From Abelmoschus esculentus (Eukaryota; Streptophyta; Magnoliopsida; Malvales; Malvaceae): a stretch of DNA of 64,000 nt. Under the pieces are notes generated by a model. The model searched no databases. It saw nothing but the letters and a program-made list of their open reading frames with translations, and had not been told where the DNA came from. Position 1 is the stretch's first letter, and every line of letters starts with the position of its first letter. The stretch is from the NCBI GenBank assembly GCA_035048815.1, contig JAUCBN010000016.1, positions 3,588,501 through 3,652,500 of the forward strand, given 5' to 3'. A program made the position numbers and the translations under genes. Shown piece by piece: positions 37,641 through 49,697 of the stretch.

Positions 37641-38397
37641 TTAAACATTTAATTTAAAAAAAATATTTTAAACATTTAAATTTTAAAAATTATATAATTT
37701 AAATAATTACTTTTCATTTAAATAATAAAAAAACAATGTTTTATTTTAGTAACAAAGACACCGTGGGGCAGTCTCCATTGCATTCATTAAAAACACACAA
37801 CACCGTCATGAAATTCGGCGTTATTTATTTAATTATAATCTTTTTTTTATTTTTTAATATTTTCAAACTCTCCTTCAGACCCGCGCACGAAAGCAAGAAT
37901 CCGTTGATTTAAATCAATATTGAAACCCTATTTCCCTTGTATAAAAAACAAAAATAAAACCTAAAAAAATCCAAAATCCCTGTGAGAAAGAAAGTATTTT
38001 TCAAACCTTTTTCTTCATTGTAAAGAAAACCCAATAGTTAGATCTACCCTTTTCGATTCTACGTATATACGGGTAGTTTTGAATCACAAAGTTCAAGCTT
38101 TTTAGTCACCGTTTAACTCCTGGGGAGGGTGGAGATGCTGGGATCCTATTTTCCAAGCATAAACCGAAAGGAAGAGAAAAAGGATGGGATCCGAGGAATA
38201 ATGACGTTGAAGCATAGAATTGTTGAGAGTTATAAGGATTCCGTTTGAACCCAACAGTGAGTTTTAGAAGTGTATTTCTTTTTTGTATAAAGGGTTGGCT
38301 TTTTTGAGTATACGCCACTTGGGTTTTAATAAAAGGGAAGGGAGCGTCAAGGGAAGGCCAGACACTGAGAGACACAGAGTTGAGAGTGAAATAAAAT
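37641..38397 (+). promoter_or_regulatory. probable promoter and long 5' leader of the FLP/MYB88-type gene
   Basis: A TATA-like 'cttgtataaaaaac' at 37938-37951 precedes about 430 bp of leader-like sequence ending at the start codon 38398. The leader contains an upstream reading frame of 37 codons (38135-38248). Confidence 0.4.
38135..38248 (+). other. candidate upstream ORF (37 codons) in the FLP-type leader
   Basis: ATG at 38135 to TGA at 38246-38248. The peptide begins MLGSYFPSINRKEEKKDG and ends HRIVESYKDSV. It stops 150 nt before the main ATG and does not overlap it. Its transcription depends on the leader starting upstream, which I infer only from the TATA-like motif at 37938. Confidence 0.35.
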
Positions 38398-41300
38398 ATG
38401 CAGGAAACAAGGAAGAAGAAGAATGGTGGAGCGGGTGGAAATGAAGATTCCAAGAAGAAGGAGCGTCATATAGTGACGTGGAGTCAAGAGGTTTTCTTTT
38501 CTTTTTAAAACAATCTTCTTCTTTGCCACACCCTCTGTTTTGTTTGTTTGTCCATTCATTGATTGATTCTTTGATTTGGGGTTTGCAGGAAGATGATATA
38601 CTTCGTGAACAAATCAGTTTACATGGAACTCAAAAGTGAGACTTTTGTTTCATTCATTTCAAAGTCTTTTCCATTTTTTTAATCATGGATGTGATTTTTA
38701 TTCTTTGAATGCAGCTGGGCGATCATTGCCTCTAAATTCACAGATAAAACTACAAGGCAGTGCCGAAGAAGGTTGGTGGTGAAAGTGAAACCATGATGAT
38801 TCCAAAAAGTTTATTGATCATCTTTTGTTTTTGATCCATTTTATCATTTAGTCCTATTCGACTTTTTGTTAATCCAATCCAATGTCTTTGTCACAATGAA
38901 AACTCAGATGGTACACATACTTGAATTCTGATTTCAAGAAAGGAGGATGGTCACCAGAGGAAGATATACTTTTATGTGAGGTAATTAATAAGTTTTATGT
39001 CCTCCCTTTTCCTTCAAGTTAAATGGAGCCACTGCTTTTTCCCCCCTTAAATAAAACTTCAAATGAATGTTTCAACAGCTTATTTTCTGGTGATATATTT
39101 AGAGGAAATGTTTGTATCAGGCTATTGAATGTTACTGGTACACTAGGTTTTGAGTTTTCCAAAGAGGAAAAAAGAAATTATATGTAGAGGTAGGCTAGAC
39201 CTTAAACTAATTGATATAAATTTTTGTGTTTCAAAAGTAGGGCAAACAACAACCACTTAATTTCAGTTTGGATGTGTGTTGCTGTAGATCCTTGAATGTG
39301 GCTTCTGAGCTGATGACTTAAGGTGATTTGCAGGCTCAAAAAATATTTGGCAATAGATGGACAGAAATAGCAAAGGTGGTTTCAGGCAGGTATATATATA
39401 TAGCTTCCCCATTTTTCCTGAAAAAAAAAAGAAAAAAGGCTTTTATGTTAAGAAAGTGATACCTTTTCTACTATCATTTTTTCATTTCTTTTGTAGGTTG
39501 TTAACTTTTATTGATCATGTTGTTAATGCAGAACCGATAACGCTGTTAAAAATCGATTCTCCACACTGTGCAAGAAGAGAGCCAAATATGAAGCCTTAGC
39601 CAAAGAGAACAGTAATTCATGTATAAATCCAAATAACAAAAGAACTTTACTCGAAAACGGGTTCAATGCAGATGGAACAACTGATTGTACTGCTCCTGTT
39701 AAGAGAATGAGGTACCGTATTGTAATGTACAAATGTATCTACATAGAAAGGACTCAGATCAATTGCTCAAGGTGATTTTTTTTTTCATTTCAGGAGATCC
39801 CACATTCCTGATCTAGCTGAAAGTTGCAACTTTGGAGATAGAGCACATAGGGTATCTGGGACAGTAATCAACCAGCAGCTAAGATACCCATTTGCCGTAT
39901 TGGGTCAAAATATCCACAATGCTAATAACTTGGTGGTGCAATCTCAAGTCAACAAGGTCAAGGAGGTCTCAAATGATGGTAAATCACCTGCAGAGATGGT
40001 TTTTACAATAGTTAAATCATTTTTCAGTTTAGCCAAAACTGTGTATTCAGTCTTCTATTAGTTTGTATTCTTCATAATATTACACTAACACTCTTTTTTT
40101 CATTTCTTCATTCACAGCTCAGAATTATAGAATTCAAGGAACATTTCTCAAAAAGGATGATCCTAAGGTATCTGCTTTGATGCAGCAAGCAGAGCTACTC
40201 AGCTCACTCGCATTGAAGGTTAATACAAACAATACAGAACAGAGTCTCGAAAATGCTTGGAAGGTGAGTTATAATTTTAGTTTCGACATTTTTTTTAACA
40301 TCCAATACTATCAACATGTAGCTTCTTAATATTGCAAAATATTAAATATTGTGGGGATTATACAGTCCAATACATGCATTGTATGTCCCTAACTTTCTTC
40401 CTAATAAATATATAATCAGGTCCTCCAAGATTTTTTGAATCAGAGTAAAGAAAATGACACCTTGAGATATACAATCTCTGATATTGATTTTCAAATTGAA
40501 GATTTCAAAGACTTGCTAGAGGACTTACGGAGTAGTAATGAGGGAAGTCAACCATCTTGGAGGTAACAGATGAATCAGTTGACTTGAAGTACAGATTTAG
40601 TAAGACTCCTTATGCAATAGTAATTGATGATTGATATTTTGTAGGCAACCTGACCTCTATGAGGTGTCTCCATCCAGCTCTGAATATAGCACAGGGTCAA
40701 CATTGATGCCTCATCCAGCTGGGGAAAGCGGAGAAAAAACTCAATCGAAAAGAGATGCACTGCTCCCGGATATAATGTCAAATCATGTTGGAGAGCAGAA
40801 TTGCAGGACTAAGGAGAAAGGGGTTCTTTCCAGTGCAAACACAGATCATGGTAATGCAATTCTATCTCCAGTATTGTTTATCACCATTGAATGGTTAAAT
40901 AAGCTTAAATGATGTTTCTAACGAAATGTGTTTATGTTTCAACAGTTGAGATAATCTTATCCTCTGATGAACAAACAAACATTATTGCTTCAACCTCAAC
41001 AAGCTTAGAGTTCAGTTCCCCAGTTCAAGTTAACCCACTTTTCAGATCCCTAGCAGCAGGAATTCCCAGCCCAAAATTTTCAGAAAGTGTAAGTTATCTT
41101 GAACTGTTTAGTTACCAACTATAGTTCCATTTAATAGGAGTAGGAGTGGTAGCATCAGTAGAATTTGCAGTAGCAGTAAGTAGCCTTATTATCTTTATCA
41201 ATACCATGATTCCATCGCCAGTTTTAGTAGAGTTGTGAGCTTATGCAGTTAAAGGATGCAACAACCAATTAACTAATCATTAAAATTAATTGTATGATGA

Positions 41301-41870
41301 GTATTTTATACTTGAGTTATTGTCTAGATGTCATCATCTATAGACAATGGCCTGTCTATGTTCTTAGAAAAATGCTAAGAAATTAAGTGAAGATCTTGGT
41401 CATTGCCTAAGTAAGCTTTGACCGTAGTGCTCCTTGATAGTTATAAAAAGAAAAAAAGGTTTTCCAAGTAAAGGAAAGAGTTTTGCAACTGCAACTTTTT
41501 ACTTCCAAAAATATGTTTTAATCTTGTTAATTCTCAAGTGGTAATACTGGTTTGGGTCTTGTTGCAATCTCTTACGGTTCCTTGTTTATATTTTTTACCC
41601 TAAAAACATGAGCAAGTGAAGCTCAATAGTGAGTGCACCTTCTTTACCTGTGTTGTTTCTTCTTTTCTATAATCTAACCTAGACAGATAGACATGCATAT
41701 AAGCATGTTGTCTCAAACTGCAACACATTCTGACCACTGTGATTTTGTTTCTTTTTCAGGAAAGGAACTTCCTACTTAAGACACTCGGAATGGAGTCCCC
41801 TTCTACTAATCCAGCAAATAATCTGTCACAATCACCTCCTTGCAAACGAGCTCTCCTCCATAGTCTCTAA
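38398..41870 (+). CDS. FLP: R2R3-Myb transcription factor, FOUR LIPS/MYB88 type
   Basis: Twelve exons: 38398-38490, 38589-38635, 38715-38771, 38908-38980, 39334-39389, 39532-39711, 39794-39978, 40118-40263, 40420-40562, 40645-40850, 40946-41088, 41760-41870. Phases agree throughout and give 479 residues (Arabidopsis FLP 436, MYB88 484). A Lys-rich N-terminus precedes repeat R2 (about 22-72; Trp28, Trp48, Trp67) and R3 (about 77-122; Trp80, Trp99, Phe118; SGRTDNAVKNRF). Family-specific blocks follow: FLKKDDPKVSALMQQAELLS, NAWKVLQDFLNQSKEN, FSSPVQVNPLFRSLAAGIPS and the C-terminus PPCKRALLHSL. Known role: nuclear repressor of cell-cycle genes that limits the last symmetric division of guard mother cells; it also acts in root gravitropism and stress. 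Many-exon structure is typical of this atypical Myb subgroup. Confidence 0.95.
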
Positions 41871-43189
41871 AACACCTATGATCTTCTCTTATATACCGAA
41901 ATCATATCTATAGTCCACATATCTCATCATTCATTCCCATGAGCAACAGCTCATTTTTAGTCCTTATCCTTTTTTTGTCCAAGCATTGCAGCCATCTTGG
42001 CCTAGAATTTTACAAGGCCTTTAGATCTGCATACCTAGCAACCTTGCTTAGAATGTTTTGGTGCATTCTAGCTTCTCAGACACATCCAGAAAGATGTCAT
42101 GAGTTTCAATTTTCCCCTCTAATTTACTAGAGAGTACTACCTTAATACTCACATTAAAACCAGTGTGTGCTTGTTAGTGTGTGTCAATTCTTTTGTTTTT
42201 CATCTCACCCGAGAGGTTTCGGGTAACTTTCATTGCATCTTTCAGCTCCATTTTTTGTTCTTGATTTGTAATCTTGTACAGAACCTACTATATAAAATCC
42301 TTATGAGTGTAAGTAATACATTGGCGAGTTGCCTACATATGATAAAGAACAGATGAAGTAAAAAAACAGAAAATGAGGATTAACCCCCTTGATGTTTTTG
42401 GGTGTGCAGAGCCATAGGGTATAGAATAAGTTTTACTTTTGTGCTTTTCTATTCTGATTTCTAATGTAATGGAACTCGATTTGATTTGAGTGAAGATGTG
42501 TTTTGTTTTTGGTGTGGAATTAAGCTCTTGGTCTTTTTCTTATATAAGCTCTCTTTAAATTCATGCATAATGAAATACCAGTTACACAACTGAAAACATG
42601 ATGCAGCAGTTGGCAATAAAATTACAGAAAACTAAGCTGAAGTGGCATCTTGGAAGATGAGAAAAATGTTCATGTAAACTGTAAGTCAGCATACTTACAG
42701 AGACTGCTGCAGAAGAACATCCATTCTGTCTGACCAAACATGTAAATGAATCCACCCTTTCTTTCACTTGTCTGATCTCAGTCATGTCAGCAAAGAAGAG
42801 GAAGAAGAAGAGTTTTGAAAACTCTGTTATTAAGAACACTGAACACAAATGGGGTGTTGGAGGGTAGAAGATATAGTGGTGGACACCTACAATCATGAGC
42901 CAAGTAAAAGCGAAGGGTAAAAAGAAAGGTGGAGGGAAGCTCATACAAAATAAAGTGAAGCTCCAACTTTTTTCAATGGAAGGTTTGGTTTAGACTGTTT
43001 TGACCCCCAGGATCCAAGCTAATACTAATGAACAACCATCGGCTCAAAGTATCACTGTGGAAGTTATGCCATGAGTGCAGAGTGACTGTTGGCTATTCAA
43101 ATCATATATCAAAATGTAACATTTCCCTCTCTTGTCCTAGTTTACCTTAAAGAGAAGAGGCTTTACTTAACTTAACAGGAATAATGAAA
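41871..43189. other. 3' flank of the Myb gene, no further gene
   Basis: The first several hundred bases are probably 3' UTR. Beyond that I see short open frames without domains. Confidence 0.4.
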
Positions 43190-43430
43190 ATGGGATAAAC
43201 TACATCAGAGGTCACTTAATCATGGATAAGTTTATATTTGAGTCACTCAATTATCAAAAATTACACTTGAGTCATTTAATTATGAGTAAAGTTACATTTG
43301 AGTCAATGAATTATGGGTAATATTATATTTATGTCACTCAATTGTTAAATGTTATATTTAGATCACTCAGCTAGTCAGCTATGGGAAATGTTATATTTAG
43401 GTTACCATTTATCTTTGTTCAAATATAAAT
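43190..43430. mobile_element. degraded copy of the GGGTAAA foldback MITE family
   Basis: Starts 'gggataaactacatcagagg' and continues 'tcacttaatcatggataag', closely matching the start of the element at 4726. Inside, 'gagtcactcaattat' and 'gttatatttaggt' words repeat four or five times. A right inverted terminus and a target duplication are not evident, so this copy is probably truncated or rearranged. Confidence 0.5.
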
Positions 43431-44772
43431 TGAATTAATTATGTCATTAATCTTTAAAATATATGGTTAAAAACTCTTTGTTGTTTTCTCTTCTTCTTTA
43501 ATTGTAAGTTCTTTATCTATTACTAACAAATTTCTCCTTCCCCTTGATAAAAATTATACAAAAATTTGATTAATTATAAATTTATAATTTTTACTTTTTA
43601 ATATTTATATTTTATTCGCAGTTCATAATCTTAATCTTACACTATTTTATATAAATTCAAATCTTAACATTAAATTTTAGTTTATAAAAAAAAATATACA
43701 ATAAGAAAGTCTTTACTCTCCTCTGGCATACCATCGTTACCATAATAAATTATATATAAGAAAATAATAACAAAATATTTTTCTTCTACGTAGAAGATAG
43801 GATTCCATAAAAAAGTGAAAAAATGCATCTTCTCCAAGGCATTCCATGTGCTGCTCTATAAAACTACTCTTCCCCTGCCATACCATATTTAATTTTATAA
43901 TCTAAAACTACTGATTATGGCAAAGAAAGGTATGGTTAATGGTTTTGATTCATGAAAACGTCCAACCTAAGCTGAGCAGGAATCCCATGCACTGTAAAGG
44001 AAAGATAAGACAGTGGGATTAGGTAAAACTAATACATCATTAAAATATGTGCTTCACAATATGACAAGTGACAACCTCAGTTCCGGCACAGGAGAAACGG
44101 CCAAACCGGGGGTGGCAGTCTCCTCTTTCCCCGGGGGAGTTGTTTGTAAACCACTGCTTTCAGCGAAAGAAGAGGAGTTGGGTCATTTAGACACGTGAAC
44201 TCCTAGTGACTCCCCCACGTTCCAATCGGCGCGTGATATACGTACCCCCGAGGGTCTACCGTCTACTGTAACATGGATGGTCAACATGAAGCCGAGTTTA
44301 CCGTTAACAATAGTTTGAATTCAGAGCTATGAAGAGTTGACTTTAACGCTACTCTGCTTCTTTAATAATCCCAGTTGCAATTTATATAGGATACATCTTG
44401 TAGCTTGGGATCAGGATTCCCTAGCAATAATAGCAGTGCCTTTGCATGGTCATGTTCCCAGTTCCCATCTCTCAACCATCAGCTTTTCATCTGCTTTTCC
44501 AAACAGATTTAAGTCTAGTAGTAGTACATGTTTAATCGTATAATCTGTGGCTCCTACTTCACCATTTTTAACCTTTTATAAGTAGAGTGCTGAAACCCAG
44601 ATCAGAAAATTGTCTTTTTCAGACGGAACCTACATTTATTGGGGGTGCTAGGCTGGGTCTGTCTGGATATCTGCATTATGCAGTTGAAAATATGAAGTTA
44701 ATGTGATTCTCCCTCTTTCCAGAAATGTTTATCTTTGTGTTTTGAGTGTAGCAAAGTAGATAGATTACAGGA
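43431..44772 (+). promoter_or_regulatory. upstream region of the LRR kinase gene
   Basis: No gene is seen. A TATA-like 'ttttataagtag' lies at 44574-44585, about 190 bp before the start codon. A less AT-rich patch at 44080-44290 contains 'gacacgtgaac', 'cccccacgttcc' and 'ggcgcgtgata', ACGT- and CGCG-type motifs common in stress-responsive plant promoters. Confidence 0.35.
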
Positions 44773-47462
44773 ATGGAGAGTTTCAGTTCCAGGGTTGGTT
44801 TCTGTTTATTACTTTCTGCAATTTTCATGGCGGTTCCAGTTTCAATAGCGCAGCTAACTCCAAGTGAAACCATGCTTCTTTTCCAAGTCAAAAAACTTCT
44901 GGAATACCCACAAGTTCTTCAAGGATGGACGAGATGGACCAACCTTTGTTATCTCCCGCCTTCTCCTTCTCTCAAGGTCGTCTGTTCAAACGGTCGGGTT
45001 ACAGAGTTAGTTATAGTTGGAAACAAGAGCTCTTCAGCTGGACAGACTTTGTCCGAAAAGTTCTCCATTGATTCATTGTTCACTGTCTTGACCAAGATGT
45101 CAAATCTGAAAGTATTGTCCTTGGTTTCCTTGGGGTTATGGGGTCCCTTGTCACCCAAGATCAACAGGTTTCATTCACTTCAAGTTCTCAACTTAAGCTC
45201 CAATTCCATCTCCGGGGAGATTCCTAAGAACATTGCATCCTTAAAGAATCTAACCAGTCTGGTTTTGTTTGAGAATCTGTTCAATGGGAGTGTTCCGGAT
45301 CTTACAGGCTTAAAACTCCTTCAAGATCTGAATTTGGGTGGCAATCACCTCGGACCTCAATTTCCTTCATTAAGCCAGAGTCTTGTAAGTATAGCGTTGA
45401 GCAACAATTCTTTTAGATCTGAAATCCCTTCAGGATTGAAGAAATTCAATCAGCTTCAGAAGCTGGACATCTCTTCTAACAAAATGGTCGGACAAATCCC
45501 GTCGTTTCTCTTCTCCTTGGCTTCGATTCAGTATCTTAATTTGGCCCACAACCAATTAAGAGGAGCACTTCCTTCGAGTACTTTTTGTAGTAAAAAACTC
45601 ACCTTTCTGGATATCTCAAACAACCTTTTGATAGGAAAACTCCCATCATGCATGGGATCAAGTTCCAGAAACAGGACAGTCGTTAGTTCATGGAATTGTC
45701 TGTCGGATGGGAAATCAAGTCGCCAGCATCCTTATTCGTTTTGCAACAAACTGGCATTGGCTGTTAAACCCGTTGAAAGGAAGGAGGAGGAGCCTGGGAT
45801 CAACTTCGGCCTAATACTCGGTATCATTGTAGGCGTCGTTATCATGGCAGTGGTTATTGTTTTGTTAATTTTGTTCATTGTCAAAAGATCACGAAGAAGT
45901 GAAGAAGCAGACGACGACAGATCGATCGCAGACAAAATGTCCGTTCGTAGCTCTCCGAAACCAGCCGTTGATTCAAGTAAGACTCGTCTAATTTTGTACC
46001 TTTCTTCAAAAGCATTAACTCAAGATTGTTACCCTTTCTAAATTTGTTGTTTTGGTACTCCACAGGGCGTGTTCCTCAGACAATGAGATCAGCTGCGATC
46101 GGGCTGCCTCGATATCGTGTTTTCAGCTTGGAAGAAATTGAAGATGCAACCAACAACTTTGACCCATCAAATTTTATGGGGGAAGGATCTCAAGGGCAGG
46201 TAAAACATTTGTGTTAAATGTCATGACTCATGACTTTCCTGAGATATGAAGCTTATAAAAGGTTGCATTCCAGTCGAATAATGGATGCTTTTGATGTTTG
46301 CAGCTCTATAAAGGTTGGCTTGTAGATGGCTCAGTGGTGGTGGTAAAATGTCTGAAACTAAAGCAGAAGCATGCGCCTCAAAATCTGATGCAACACATGG
46401 AAGTTCTGTCGAAGCTAAGGCATCGGCATTTGGTTAGCGTTCTCGGACACTGTATCGTTACTTACCAGGATCATCCAAATACTGCCAGTACAGTGTTTGT
46501 TGTTTTGGAGCACATTTCCAATGGATCATTGCGGGACTATCTTACTGGTAAAGCTGATCCCTCAAATACTTTGCCAGTTGTGTCCTTGAAGAGCTTAAAT
46601 TTACATTCAATTTGGTTTGGCAGATTGGAAAAAGAAGGAAATGCTGAAGTGGCCACAGAGAATGGCAATCACCATTGGAGCTGCAAGAGGAGTACAATTC
46701 TTGCACACAGGGATTTCACCTGGCATTTACGGAAACGATTTAAAGATTGATAATATTCTGTTGGACGAGACTCTTACCGCCAAAATTAGTGATTACAATA
46801 TCCCCTTGCCACTTAAGGTATTGGTAAACAATAGCATTTTTTATACTCTATACACATTATTTCTGAGTTTAATATGTTCTTATTTTTCATGTGTTTCCTT
46901 GATGAAATCGCAGACAGGTTCGGAAAGCCCCATTTCCAATCGGCTTAGCAGGTAATGCCTTTCTCCGGCCTTGTTCATTTTGATTTCCACCATCCGACGC
47001 AATGCAATAACTTAAAACGATTCCTGCAGTGATGAGAATGGTGAGAAGGAAGACATTTATCAGCTGGGAATTCTTCTACTACAAGTTATTACTGGTAAAC
47101 TGGCTACATTCACAAGTGAATTGGATGAGCTTAAACATCAGGTAAACAGAGTATATGTGTTCTACTTCTCTCATGGCGTTATAGAAACACTAAACACTGA
47201 ATCAAATATGCAAATGCACTGGTTGCAGCTGGAAAAGAGCTTGGCTGAAGGACCATCAAAGTTGAGAAATGTGATAGATCCGTCGATACGGGGCACTTTC
47301 GCATACGACTCGATGCAAACAACTGTTCAATTCGCCATTAATTGCCTGTCCAAAGATTCAACCAAGCGCCCCTCGATTGAAGACGTTCTTTGGAATTTGC
47401 AATACTCTATTCAAGTTCAGGAAGGATGGACCAGCAGTGGAAACCTTGGCACACATTTGTAA
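44773..47462 (+). CDS. LRR receptor-like kinase, probably catalytically weak (At2g02780/At1g14390 type)
   Basis: Seven exons: 44773-45976, 46066-46199, 46304-46547, 46624-46817, 46914-46951, 47030-47141, 47229-47462; 719 residues. A signal peptide (about 1-26) and an N-terminal cap precede several leucine-rich repeats (about 110-300, e.g. LQVLNLSSNSISGEIP). A juxtamembrane segment and one transmembrane helix (about 345-371) follow, then a kinase domain (about 430-700). The glycine loop GEGSQGQ and Lys461 (VVVVK) are present. The catalytic loop reads GNDLKIDNILLD where HRDLKxxNILLD is usual: the HRD histidine and arginine are replaced but Asp566, Lys568 and Asn571 remain. DFG is changed to DYN (Asp584 kept). 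Relatives are annotated as probable inactive or weak receptor kinases with unknown ligands. It converges on the UBC2 gene, 446 bp away. Confidence 0.88.
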
Positions 47463-47908
47463 TACTTCATTACAATTTCTCACACTTTTCAACAACCGTA
47501 ATTCATTGTCTTCTGTAACTTTACAGTTCCGAAAATAAATGTTTTTGCTTTTCCACTTGTATTTACACAAGATTCTTTGGCAAAATCAGCATCATGATAA
47601 GCTTTCCATAAGGCAGTATGGTCCACCATCATTACTTTCTTCGGACACCTTAAATCATTCCCTCATTAATGGTGTTTCCACCAAAAAGAAAGCTTAAAAT
47701 ACCCATTGAACAAACCAAGCATTCGAATATACACGAATCATTTCAATAATGGGAGAATCATCATCCTTATGAAACAAACCAACATGATAAATGAAAGTCT
47801 AAATAGTTTGCAACACATCTTTTCGGTGTCGAATGTTATTTAGACATATAAGTGCATTGGACTATTTTTGATGTTCCATACTGAGCTAATCCGTGTGCGA
47901 ATGAGCTC
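47463..47908. other. shared 3' intergenic spacer
   Basis: 446 bp between the stop codons of the convergent LRR kinase (plus) and UBC2 (minus) genes. It must hold both 3' UTRs. No other feature is seen. Confidence 0.6.
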
Positions 47909-49697
47909 TCAATCAGCAGTCCAACTCTGTTCCACAATCTCACGCACTCTCCTATTGTATTGACGCTTGTTCTCGCTAAACATCCGTGCAGCTTCGGAAT
48001 TTGCTGGAGAATTTGGATTTGGATCGCAAAGCAATGACTGCATGCGCAAAATCATACCATTAACAAACAGCTTTGCAAAATAATATAAAAATGAGGCAGG
48101 TAGTAATACAAACATAGACCAGCTTGAATTGGAATCATATTATACTTTAAGCCATGCTTCTCAGATAGCTGTACAAATGAATGCCTGAGAACTATACCGT
48201 ACCTGAATAGATGTCAGTATTGCTGCTACATCATATATTGGACTCCACTGATTTTGTAGAATGTCCAAACATATGCTTCCATCCGCATAAACTGAGAAAA
48301 TTGAAGGATAAACTAGGGATGAGGAGAAGATCAGCTACATTCTAGAATATCAAATTTATAGAAGAAAACCATAACCAGAGCTGAACATGCAACTTGTTAA
48401 TCAACATCACCTTCAAATATCCATGAATGTTTAACAACTATAAAAAATGGCATTGTGTTTCCTGAACATTTAGCTAATGTTAAGAGATTGACAAACAAAT
48501 GCTATATGTATATGCACCCACTTTCCAAGCAGGGATCTAGTTTCTCATCAAGTATCTAAACAATTATGTCTATTCATTCACAAGTATAGCCTGGTAAAAG
48601 ATCACAGCATAATAGGTGACACAAACATGAACTCTAGAGTCTCATTGTTAAAGCAAGTGGTAAAAATTTTAAAACTTCAGGGAATGTAAGAAAACACGAA
48701 ATGAAAATGCCAATATGCAAAAGAATAGGATTTGTCTAGAGGCTCACTGTTTGGATGGAACATTCGAGATACAAAACGAACAGTTGGGGGCTTGTTTGGA
48801 TAATCTTCAGTAAATTGAAGTGTCAGTTTAAACGTACCTGAAAGATAAAATATCAAGATAGAGATTATTCGTAGTTCTTAGCAATATACCTACATTCTAT
48901 GATAAAAATATCCAAAGAAATTTACAAGAGAATAAGGATAACCATTAATCACAGTCCTGGTTTGAAGGTTAAAATGCATAGGAAGAAAGGGCAAAGGGCA
49001 GTTTCTTAAGAACATTCTTGAAATAATTTCAGGGTCATCGAATTTAAAAAATTCCTCAAGGTTCTAGTCCACCACATGATTGTTTAACATAATCTGCTAC
49101 ATTGTTTACAAGAAAAACAACTGCTCTAAGATCCACAGAAACTCTGTTCTGTTTTTTACGCCAAAACTTGCCCCATTATAGAGAAAAAATTTACCATTCA
49201 CAAAACCATACAGAAAATGTAGATAAAAAGGGACAGGTGTAAAGCAATTGACCTATTACCGTATCATAAATTGGTAATATCAGCACGGGCAGTAGAATCA
49301 CTGGGGAATTGTGTTCAATAAGGTCATAACAACATAGAATGTATACAACAATGTTCTAAAGAGACGAGCAAACAAATACACCAAACAACTACATAAATTA
49401 GATACTTCAGAAAGAAAATCCAGCAGAATTCACTTTACCTCCATCCCATGGGGTGTCATCAGGCCTGCAAATCCATTAAACAAAGACATTAGCACAATGC
49501 TATTAAATATTTATATAAAAGTGTAAAAGAATTATAAAAAAAAAGACACTCCAGTGTTATTTTTCCACATACCCAAATATAACAGCATTCCAGAGCATAA
49601 TATTGTTATCTTGAGGAGCACCACTAATTCCTGCAGGAGGGTCTTGTTGCAGCCTCTTAAAATCCCTCATCAATCTCTTCCTTGCTGGAGTTGACAT
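47909..49697 (-). CDS. UBC2: ubiquitin-conjugating enzyme E2, RAD6/UBC2 type
   Basis: Five coding exons on the minus strand: 49573-49697, 49439-49464, 48748-48837, 48203-48291, 47909-48037. All junctions are GT-AG and in phase, giving 152 residues, exactly the family length. The protein starts MSTPARKRLMRDFKRLQQDP and ends VREIVEQSWTAD, nearly identical to Arabidopsis UBC1/UBC2. HPN is at 78-80 and the catalytic Cys88 lies in YADGSICLDIL. Known role: nuclear/cytosolic E2 that monoubiquitinates histone H2B with HUB1/HUB2, affecting flowering time, and serves DNA-damage tolerance. A second intron in the 5' leader is predicted (49707-50483). No residue is out of place. Confidence 0.96.

Noticed and set aside
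44013..44198. 61-codon ORF upstream of the LRR kinase
   Set aside because: No domain or homologous motif; it overlaps an ACGT-rich patch better read as promoter DNA.
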